DNA of 6,506 bases, taken from positions 1 to 6,506 of the forward strand of contig JAAYHG010000196.1 in NCBI GenBank assembly GCA_012735455.1, written 5' to 3'. The notes beneath the pieces are model-generated. The model made no database searches, was not told where the DNA came from, and saw only the letters and a list, made by a program, of their open reading frames with translations. Position 1 is the stretch's first letter; each line of letters begins with the position of its first letter. Both the position numbers and the translations under genes were made by a program. Shown here piece after piece: positions 1-5,593 of this stretch. This stretch comes from Bacillota bacterium. Lineage in GTDB: Bacteria > Bacillota > DTU030 > DUMP01.

Positions 1-744
1 GACCTGGAACTGGCCAACAACAGCAGCCGGGGATACAGTGGACTTACCCCCGTCCTCACTATAAGCGGAGTGCCAACGGCAGTTCCCATAAGCGGTGCGA
101 ACGCCCTGACCATAGCCCAGGACATTAGCGGTGACGGCCGGTGGGAGCCGGTTTCACTTATCCGGGATACCGAAGGTAACATTGTTGCCCGGCTGGGCCC
201 GCCGGGCGGGATCAACCTGGCTGGCGGAGAAGCCGCCTGCAGGCTGCCGCTAAAGATAACCTGGCCAGCCGGCAGCGCGGGTGCTTACACCTGGACTTGT
301 TTCTTAATCCAAGATATGGGCACAGAAATTGAATGGTCGGTAGCACAAGATGGTCTTGGAGATTTCACCGTGGCGAATGCGAACCCCGCCATTTCGTTAT
401 CAGCTGCTCAGCAAGGGTTCGGACCCATTCCGGTAGGTGAACGCTCAGCTACCCTTGTGGTCACCGTTACCAACACAGGCAATGTGCCGGAAAAAATCCA
501 GGTCTGGGGCTCTGACACCTCTGATGGCAAGTATAAATTGGGGCTGGACTTCGCAGTGTTTGTCAACTACGGGACAAGCCAGGAATTCCTGCTGAGCACC
601 GCCCCCCAATTTATCCCCAATTCAGTTTTGTCACCAGGTGAATCCTTAGACTTAAAGCTTCAACTTAAACCGCTGGCGGCACAAATGGTGGATGGAACTT
701 ATCACTTCCTTCTCAGAGTAGAAGCACAGGTGGCTCAGAATTAG
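1..744 (+). CDS. Secreted or surface beta-sandwich protein, C-terminal part (5' end outside window)
   Basis: The frame is open from the first base to the TAG at 742-744, giving 247 visible residues, so the true start lies to the left. The GTG at 70 is an internal codon: the frame before it is coding-like and no ribosome binding site precedes it. I do not recognise a named family. The visible part is rich in Gly, Thr, Val and Asn, has no membrane helix and almost no Cys, and alternates short hydrophobic strands with turns, as in extracellular Ig-like or fibronectin-like folds. Two modules seem likely: about residues 25-110 (containing ISGDGRWEPV and AYTWTCFLIQ) and 125-245, where VVTVTNTGNVPEKIQV and LSPGESLDLKLQLKP resemble the 'tNtGn' and 'l.pGes..l.l...p' patterns of CARDB/NEW3-like domains. 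It has no SLH repeat itself, but the next gene, 9 bases downstream, does, which suggests a cell-surface role. Export and function are inferred; the signal peptide would be outside the window. Confidence 0.8.
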   Translation, partial: DLELANNSSRGYSGLTPVLTISGVPTAVPISGANALTIAQDISGDGRWEPVSLIRDTEGNIVARLGPPGGINLAGGEAACRLPLKITWPAGSAGAYTWTCFLIQDMGTEIEWSVAQDGLGDFTVANANPAISLSAAQQGFGPIPVGERSATLVVTVTNTGNVPEKIQVWGSDTSDGKYKLGLDFAVFVNYGTSQEFLLSTAPQFIPNSVLSPGESLDLKLQLKPLAAQMVDGTYHFLLRVEAQVAQN

Positions 745-747
745 GAG
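743..747 (+). promoter_or_regulatory. Ribosome binding site overlapping the upstream stop codon
   Basis: AGGAG lies 6 bases before the ATG at 754 and shares its first two bases with the TAG stop (742-744) of the preceding gene. This fixes the start of the SLH protein gene. It also implies that ribosomes finishing the first gene can re-initiate on the second, so the pair is probably co-transcribed and translationally coupled. Confidence 0.75.
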
Positions 748-753
748 AGAGAC

Positions 754-1521
754 ATGCTGTCCTTACGCAATATAAAGATGCACTTTAGTAACCCATACTT
801 GTCCGCTAAGAGAGCGAGCGGCAGGGTCTTTGCCGCCGCTTTGGCAGGCTTGGTGGTTTGTTGGCTCGTCTTATTTGAGTTCAGCCTGACTGTGCAGGCT
901 GTAGATCTTCCTCTCTCTTTTCAGGTAGTACCTGCGGCTGCAGAGCCGGGAGGCAGCAAACCGAAGAACCGGGATCCAGGTCCCGGTACCCTTCACCCTG
1001 CTTCCAGCACACCGGCAGCTGGTTACTACCCCTTGGATGTGTCCGGCCACTGGTCGCAGGTAGAGCTGGAGGCACTGAGTACCAGAGTAGACCTGGGATG
1101 TGCTGCTCCAGGACTTTTCTACCCAGACGAGCCTGTCACCAGCGCCGTGCTCTTGGACTGGCTGGGACAACTGCTCATGTCCAGGGAGGATGCCCTCCTT
1201 ATTCTCCAGAGGGAGTCGACCCCGGTGGAACCGGAGCTAGCCCTTACCCGCCAGGAGCTTATGGTAATGGCAGGTCGGGTTCTCCGCGCCCTTGAGCTTC
1301 TACCTGCCTTGGAAGGACACGAAGCTCATGCCATCCTCGGCTCCTACCCGGATGCGGACCTCATTGAGCCCTGGGCCAGAGCCGATGTGGAGTTGGCCCT
1401 GCGTGCAGGCCTTATCCGGGGGCGGCCTGGGCCGCAGTTGGCCCCGCAGGAGGTGGCGACCCGGGCTGAGGGTGCGGCAGTCTTAAGCCGTCTCGCTGTT
1501 CTTTATCTTGAACTAGAGTAG
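754..1521 (+). CDS. Small exported S-layer homology (SLH) domain protein
   Basis: This 255-residue protein starts at the ATG served by AGGAG at 743-747. A long basic N-region (residues 1-24) precedes a hydrophobic stretch at about 25-47 and a possible signal peptidase site after TVQA (residue 49). An uncleaved membrane anchor is also possible. A Pro/Gly-rich linker (about 60-90) leads to SLH-like repeats. The first is at about 93-141 (PLDVSGHWSQVELEAL, then YPDEPVTS). A shortened second repeat at about 160-186 keeps only the LTRQELMVMAGRVL half. A good third repeat at about 196-248 has YPDADLIEPWARADVELAL, AGLIRG and ATRAEGAAVLSRL. The TRAE motif in the last repeat is the part that contacts pyruvylated secondary wall polymer in known SLH proteins. 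The likely role is attachment to the wall, perhaps as an anchor or partner for the protein encoded just upstream. No catalytic domain is present; the protein is little more than export signal, linker and SLH. SLH assignment is confident; the specific role is inference. Confidence 0.87.
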   Translation: MLSLRNIKMHFSNPYLSAKRASGRVFAAALAGLVVCWLVLFEFSLTVQAVDLPLSFQVVPAAAEPGGSKPKNRDPGPGTLHPASSTPAAGYYPLDVSGHWSQVELEALSTRVDLGCAAPGLFYPDEPVTSAVLLDWLGQLLMSREDALLILQRESTPVEPELALTRQELMVMAGRVLRALELLPALEGHEAHAILGSYPDADLIEPWARADVELALRAGLIRGRPGPQLAPQEVATRAEGAAVLSRLAVLYLELE

Positions 1522-1558
1522 GTGAGGGGATTCCGGTAGCCCTGCCAAAAAGGCAAGC

Positions 1559-1590
1559 AAAAAAGGGTGGACCCCTAAGGTCCACCCTTT
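1559..1590. terminator. Bidirectional intrinsic terminator between convergent genes
   Basis: A perfect 12-bp inverted repeat, AAAGGGTGGACC (1562-1573) and GGTCCACCCTTT (1579-1590), encloses a 5-base loop (CCTAA). Read on the minus strand it follows the GH18 stop by about 10 bases and is trailed by six T (A at 1559-1564), a classical strong terminator. Read on the plus strand it lies about 40 bases after the SLH gene stop and is followed only by a mixed T-rich stretch (CTTTCTACTT), so it should work less well that way. A weaker TGCC-AAAAA-GGCA hairpin sits next to it at 1543-1555. Confidence 0.88.
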
Positions 1591-1599
1591 CTACTTGCG

Positions 1600-3087
1600 T
1601 TATCTAATCTCAAACTTAGAACCCAGCACATCCCAGAACTTGGGATCCTCGAAACCCAAACGCCATAGAGCGACGCCGCCCAGCTCGTACCTTGCCGCCA
1701 AGTCCAGCTTACCAGCCAGGCTGGAGGCGTTTTCAAACCAAACCTCCCGGGCGTAAGAACCGGGCCAGTAGGTAAAGTAAGGGCTTTGTGAAGCTGCATC
1801 CCACTTGATACTGGCACCGTAACGCCGGGCCAGGGCCGTGGCCTCGGTGGAGGTCACAGCGCGTCCGCCGTATCCGCCGGCGGGCCAGTCATAGCCGTAG
1901 GCAGCGAGGCCTAAACGGATCTTCTCGGCCGGGATTTCCTTTACAGCGTATTTTATCACCTGTTCCACCCAGCCCAGGGATGCCACGGGACCGGCCGCCC
2001 CGCCGCTCCAGTGTTCATCGTAGGTCATGATCATGATAGCGTCGGCCAGTTCGCCCAGGGCACGGTAGTCGAACGCGCCGGACCAAGCGTTTGTCTTGTC
2101 GTCCCATGTCTTAGCCGGTACCGAGAGGGTGACCTGCAGTCCCTTCGGCCGCAGCTCTGCGGCCAGCTCACCCACAAAGGCGGTGTAGCTGTCGCGGTCG
2201 GTGGCGGGAACATTTTCAAAATCGATGTTAACCCCGCTGTAGCCGCCCTCTTGTACCAGTTTGCTGATATTTTGAACAGTGGTTTTTCGCAGCGCACGGT
2301 TGGTGAGTACCGCGTGCACAAGGTCTCTGTCAAAGTTGCCACCCGCCGTGATGTTGTGCACCAGGGCGAGAACCGGTTTGTCTGCCTTCCGGGCTGCTGT
2401 CTTCAGTTCAGTGAAGGGTCGCCCCGAGAGGCTGCCGTCCCAGTTAATGTTGTAGGCGAAGGCTGCTATGGTGGAGATATTGTCCTTGTAGGCACTGAAG
2501 GACTGATAGGAGAGATCGTCCCCGGCAAAGTACTCAACATAGTAGCCCACCACGTCCAGGCCCTGTCTCTTATCTATTGGCCCGGTTGGAGGGGGAGTTG
2601 GTGTTTCCGCCAGCGGGGGAGTAGAGAAACTGCGCGGTATAGCCAGGGCTTGTCCAGGGTAGATCCACTCGGAGGTTAGACCGTTGGCTTTCGAAATGTC
2701 GTCCACTGTTGTGCCATAGCGCAGGGCTATAAAGTACAAGCTATCGCCCGGCTGGACTATGTACCGGACAAAAGATGCCCCTGAACGGGAAGGGGTGCTC
2801 AGGGCCTTGGACAGAGCCGCATAGGTGGCTGCACCAACTATTCCGTCCACCTGCAGCCCCTGGCTGGCCTGAAATCTACGCACCGCCTGTTCAGTGCGAT
2901 AACCAAAATCCCCGTCCACTGGACCAGGGGAGTACCCTAGTCTGCTCAAGGCGGCTTGCAGCTCCGATACATCATCTCCTTTGATGCCGCTGTAAAGGAG
3001 GCGGGTACCAAAAGGTGCAGCAGAAGCTGGAAGGGCCAGTGCCAGAATACAGAGAATGACCACAAGTGCTGCAGCTTTTCTCTTCAT
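1600..3087 (-). CDS. Secreted peptidoglycan glycosidase: PG_binding_1, LysM and GH18 domains (SleL/YaaH-like)
   Basis: This 495-residue protein has a signal peptide (MKRK, hydrophobic core, likely cleavage after ASA at residue 23). A PG_binding_1 domain follows at about 32-95 (DDVSELQAALSRLGY, VDGDFGYRTEQAVRRFQ, VDGIVGAAT). A LysM domain spans 108-152 (YIVQPGDSLYFIALRYGTT to IYPGQALAIP), then a Pro/Thr linker at 155-172. The GH18 barrel covers about 177-490. The catalytic segment is GVNIDFENV with the acid/base Glu at residue 291; MTYDEHW (354-360) and GGVALWRLG (470-478) mark the later barrel strands. In the DxxDxDxE signature the first two Asp are Ser284 and Asn287, while Asp289 and Glu291 remain. 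Asn at the second place also occurs in spore-associated SleL/YaaH-type enzymes, which cleave N-acetylglucosaminyl bonds in cortex peptidoglycan. A cortex or vegetative wall glycosidase is therefore the best call; chitinase activity is less likely. The start is fixed by AGGAGG at 3094-3099, 6 bases upstream. It has its own promoter and terminator, so it is transcribed separately from the upstream PBP gene. Confidence 0.93.
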   Translation of the reverse strand: MKRKAAALVVILCILALALPASAAPFGTRLLYSGIKGDDVSELQAALSRLGYSPGPVDGDFGYRTEQAVRRFQASQGLQVDGIVGAATYAALSKALSTPSRSGASFVRYIVQPGDSLYFIALRYGTTVDDISKANGLTSEWIYPGQALAIPRSFSTPPLAETPTPPPTGPIDKRQGLDVVGYYVEYFAGDDLSYQSFSAYKDNISTIAAFAYNINWDGSLSGRPFTELKTAARKADKPVLALVHNITAGGNFDRDLVHAVLTNRALRKTTVQNISKLVQEGGYSGVNIDFENVPATDRDSYTAFVGELAAELRPKGLQVTLSVPAKTWDDKTNAWSGAFDYRALGELADAIMIMTYDEHWSGGAAGPVASLGWVEQVIKYAVKEIPAEKIRLGLAAYGYDWPAGGYGGRAVTSTEATALARRYGASIKWDAASQSPYFTYWPGSYAREVWFENASSLAGKLDLAARYELGGVALWRLGFEDPKFWDVLGSKFEIR

Positions 3088-3155
3088 TTTTATCCTCCTA
3101 GGTGTGAGTGTTCATGTCTTTCTTTCTCTAGCTATGGCAAAGGCAACAAAAAGGA

Positions 3156-3214
3156 CACAGTGTTCCCGCTAAGTACGGTCATTATAACCTGCCGGGGGCG
3201 GCACTGTCACTGTG
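3156..3214. repeat. CACTGTG-type repeats bracketing the GH18 promoter
   Basis: On the plus strand CACTGT occurs twice in tandem (3202-3207 and 3208-3213, the second extended to CACTGTG at 3214), covering the -35 element. An inverted copy, CACAGTG (3156-3162), lies at about +12 to +18 of the predicted transcript. The arms are about 52 bases apart centre to centre, close to five helical turns. This could be an operator pair, but 7-base words can recur by chance. Confidence 0.3.
3181..3210 (-). promoter_or_regulatory. Predicted sigma-A-type promoter of the GH18 gene
   Basis: Reading on the minus strand, GTGACA (3205-3210, 5 of 6 to TTGACA) is followed by an 18-base spacer and a perfect TATAAT (3181-3186). 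Transcription would begin near 3174, leaving a leader of roughly 87 bases before the ATG at 3087. It lies just downstream of the PBP gene terminator, as expected for an independent unit. The housekeeping-type match suggests vegetative expression, although many SleL-type genes are under sporulation sigma factors. No sporulation-sigma motif convinced me here. Confidence 0.65.
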
Positions 3215-3241
3215 ATAAAACTGGCAGGGCCCGTCCCAAGG

Positions 3242-3283
3242 AAAAAAGAAAGGCGCCAGCGGCAGGTACTTACCAGCTGGCGC
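3242..3283 (-). terminator. Intrinsic terminator of the PBP gene
   Basis: On the minus strand, GCGCCAGC (3276-3283) and GCTGGCGC (3253-3260) form a perfect 8-bp stem with a 15-base loop, followed by CTTTCTTTTTTC. It begins 36 bases after the TAA stop of the PBP gene (3320-3322) and ends before the GH18 promoter, so it separates the two minus-strand units. Confidence 0.85.
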
Positions 3284-3319
3284 AATTTATTACACCCATG
3301 GTAACGGGAGGAAAAGTAG

Positions 3320-5389
3320 TTACTCCGGTGCAGGTTCCAGATGATCTGATTCTGTTATTGGTGTCTCTATCGGTGTTTCCGTGGAGGGTTGTTCGGGTTC
3401 TGGCAGGCTAAATGGCCAGGGGATCTGCCAATTACTCCACGGGGTGTGGATATTGCAGGGTTGCCAGGGTTGAGTTCCCTGGATAAACACTTCATTGTAT
3501 ACGCTTTCCTGCGGGCACCACTGCGTGGCCAGTAGCCCTGACTCGCTGCAGATTTCCACCTCTGCGATGCCGGCTGGCCGCGTGAACTCCCGTACCGGCT
3601 TATCCTGCAGGGCGGTCTTCATGAAATTGGCGAAAATAGGCGCGGCGAGGCCGCCACCGGTGCCAAAGATGTCCCGGGCAGGCTCGTCGTTGCCCACGTA
3701 AACCGCCGCCACCAGGTCCGGGGTGTAGCCCACGAACCACGCGTTGCCCAGGCTGGTACCCGTCTTTCCTGCCACCGGCCGCTCCACGGTTCTACCCACT
3801 ACACTGGCTGTGCCACCCGGCTTTGTCACGTCCTGCAAAATACTGCTAATGATATACGTGGCGCGCTCATCGGCGGCCTTCTGTACGTTGGGGCGGTGCT
3901 CCTCCAGCACCTGGCCGAAACGGTTTTCCACCCTGAGTATGGCGAGCGGCTCAACCCGCTTGCCGCCGTTGGCAAAGGGCGCGAAGGCTGCTGCCATCTC
4001 CAGGAGGGTTATCTCGTTAGTACCAAGGACAGAAGAAAGATGGGGTGCCAGTTTGCTCCGGATACCCAGGTTGTGGGCAGTGGCGATGCCCTTGGCAGGG
4101 CCCAACTCGTAGTTGAGGCGGGCGGAAACCACGTTATCCGAAATTCTTAGCGCCTCGCGCAGGGTGAGGGGGCGCCAATGGTAGTCCTCATTGCCGTAGT
4201 CGGTAGGGGTCCAGGGCGGTTGTCCTGTCACCGGCAGGGCGATGGGTTCACATACAAGGGTACTGACTGCGGTGTAGCCGTTCTCTATAGCCGCTAAATA
4301 GACGAAGGGCTTAAAAGCAGACCCTGGCTGCCTGGGGGCCAAAGCCCGGTTAAGCTGGGTTTCGGAAAAGTCCCGCCCGCCAATAAAGGCCCGGATAGCA
4401 CCGTTTGTTGGATCCAGCGCCACCAGGGCCCCTTGTGGTTGGGTGACGCCGCGGGCATCCCGGAAGGACACCGGCAGCCCCTGAAGAAAGGCCTCTTCAG
4501 CGGCGCTTTGCATGTTGAGGTCCAAGGTGGTGTAGATGTTAAGCCCGCCTTTGCGCAGCACGTCGGCCTCGTAGCGCTCCTCCAACTGCTGTACCACGTA
4601 GTCCACAAAGTAGGGAGCCCGGCCGGCCCTCTCTTTTAGGCCGACCAGGCGCAGGGGTTCTCTATTGGCTGCCTCTGCCTCCTCCGGCGTGATGTAGCCC
4701 AGTTCCGCCATGCGATTCAAGACCACCTCTCGCCTTTCCAAGGCAGCTGAAGGATCAATATAAGGCGAGTAGCGGCCCGGGACGCGCAGCACCCCGGCCA
4801 ACAGGGCCGATTCTGCCAGGGTTAGGTCCCGGACAGACTTGCCAAAATAGGTCTGTGACGCTACCTCTGCCCCGTAGGCACCGTGGCCGAAGTAGATAGC
4901 ATTGAGATACATGCGCAGGATCTGCTCTTTAGAGTAACGGGCCTCCAGCTTCAGGGTAAGAAGCAGCTCCCGCAGCTTGCGCTCAAAGGTGCGTTCCGGT
5001 GTTAAGTACAGATTTTTGGCCAGTTGCTGGGTGATGGTGCTGCCGCCTTCCACTACCCGGCCGGCCTTAAGGTTCCGGTACGTTGCCCGGGCTATGGCTA
5101 TCGGATCCACCCCGAAGTGTTCGTAGAAACGGGAGTCTTCAATAGCCACCACAGCATCGCGGAAGTGGGCGGCCATGTCCGTTAGGGCTGCCTCCACGCG
5201 GTTCTCCTGGCTGTAGAGGCTGGCGATTAGCTTGCCGTTGACGTCAAAGACCCGGCTGGACAGAGGAACGTCGGCTGGGGGCAAGGGGCTGGCCAGCACG
5301 TAAACCCCCAGGGCAATAATAAGAAATAATACTACACCAACGGTAATCTTAAGCAGCGTGACTTGTCTCATACGCAGATGTTTAGGCAT
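3320..5389 (-). CDS. Class A (bifunctional) penicillin-binding protein, PBP1A family
   Basis: This 689-residue enzyme polymerises lipid II into glycan strands and cross-links the stem peptides outside the membrane. A short basic N-terminus and one membrane helix (about 14-33) precede the GT51 glycosyltransferase (about 55-225): EDSRFYEHFGVD (84-95, catalytic Glu84), GGSTITQQLAKN (115-126), RKLRELLLTLKLE (137-149, probable second Glu141) and ILRMYLNAIYFGHGAYG (157-173). The transpeptidase domain (about 315-595) has all three penicillin-binding motifs: SAFK with the acyl-enzyme Ser357, SDN (417-419) and KTGT (542-545). The C-terminal extension has Cys614, Cys625 and Cys645 in a C.SGLLAT..CP...F..GT.P..C..H arrangement frequent in Bacillota PBPs, then a Trp/Pro stretch and an acidic Thr/Pro/Glu tail (662-689). 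All catalytic residues are intact, and the length is normal for PBP1A/PbpF-type proteins. AGAGG at 5395-5399, 5 bases before the ATG at 5387-5389, supports this start; the alternative Met7 has no binding site. A paralogue symbol (ponA, pbpF or pbpG) cannot be assigned by eye. Confidence 0.97.
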   Translation of the reverse strand: MPKHLRMRQVTLLKITVGVVLFLIIALGVYVLASPLPPADVPLSSRVFDVNGKLIASLYSQENRVEAALTDMAAHFRDAVVAIEDSRFYEHFGVDPIAIARATYRNLKAGRVVEGGSTITQQLAKNLYLTPERTFERKLRELLLTLKLEARYSKEQILRMYLNAIYFGHGAYGAEVASQTYFGKSVRDLTLAESALLAGVLRVPGRYSPYIDPSAALERREVVLNRMAELGYITPEEAEAANREPLRLVGLKERAGRAPYFVDYVVQQLEERYEADVLRKGGLNIYTTLDLNMQSAAEEAFLQGLPVSFRDARGVTQPQGALVALDPTNGAIRAFIGGRDFSETQLNRALAPRQPGSAFKPFVYLAAIENGYTAVSTLVCEPIALPVTGQPPWTPTDYGNEDYHWRPLTLREALRISDNVVSARLNYELGPAKGIATAHNLGIRSKLAPHLSSVLGTNEITLLEMAAAFAPFANGGKRVEPLAILRVENRFGQVLEEHRPNVQKAADERATYIISSILQDVTKPGGTASVVGRTVERPVAGKTGTSLGNAWFVGYTPDLVAAVYVGNDEPARDIFGTGGGLAAPIFANFMKTALQDKPVREFTRPAGIAEVEICSESGLLATQWCPQESVYNEVFIQGTQPWQPCNIHTPWSNWQIPWPFSLPEPEQPSTETPIETPITESDHLEPAPE

Positions 5390-5593
5390 GTTAACCTCTC
5401 TCCCTTTTCCCCGGCCTTTTCATAGTATTGCCTCCCCTGGAAAAACTATGCAGATACTCGGCCGCTGGAAGGAAATGAGGTTTTGTCGGCGAATATACTG
5501 CTGGCCCTTTAGTTTCTCCCGTCAGAGTAAGGAACAGCCGTAGTCTGTGATTTAAAGTCTTAACATTAGCCCGAGGAGAGAAGGGGGAAGCCT
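5390..5593. promoter_or_regulatory. Divergent intergenic region between the PBP and transporter genes
   Basis: These 204 bases must contain the promoters of both divergent genes, but I see no complete -35/-10 pair. Partial -10 candidates are TATACT on plus (5494-5499), the overlapping TATATT on minus (5492-5497), and TACTAT on minus (5422-5427) near the PBP start. None has a TTGACA-like partner at 16-18 bases. No small gene with a ribosome binding site is apparent. Confidence 0.45.
5421..5450. repeat. Imperfect inverted repeat upstream of the PBP gene
   Basis: CATAGTATT (5421-5429) and AAAACTATG (5442-5450) are inverted copies, 8 of 9 bases matching, across a 12-base spacer. The repeat lies 32-61 bases upstream of the PBP start and covers the TACTAT that could be its -10 element. 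It could be a repressor site or a leader hairpin. There is no T-tract in terminator position. Confidence 0.35.

Noticed and set aside
70..72. GTG as start of the first gene
   Set aside because: The frame is open from base 1 with protein-like sequence before it and no Shine-Dalgarno sequence upstream, so it is an internal Val codon.
871..1170. A 99-codon minus-strand open frame inside the SLH gene
   Set aside because: It is antisense to the SLH protein, with no domain and no plausible promoter or binding site.
2011..2679. A 222-codon plus-strand open frame inside the GH18 gene
   Set aside because: It is antisense to a well-supported domain-containing gene, shows no recognisable domain, and has no ribosome binding site; it is a by-product of GC-rich codon usage.
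3188..3228. CCTGCC and GGCAGG inverted words around the GH18 promoter
   Set aside because: Only six bases match across a 29-base gap in GC-rich DNA; too weak to call a structure or operator.
2956..3411. A 151-codon plus-strand open frame across the GH18-PBP spacer
   Set aside because: It runs antisense through the GH18 start, its promoter, the PBP terminator and the PBP tail. The translation has no family resemblance and no binding site precedes it.
5358..5543. A 61-codon plus-strand open frame in the divergent spacer
   Set aside because: It starts inside the PBP gene on the opposite strand, has no ribosome binding site, and the peptide has no coherent features.
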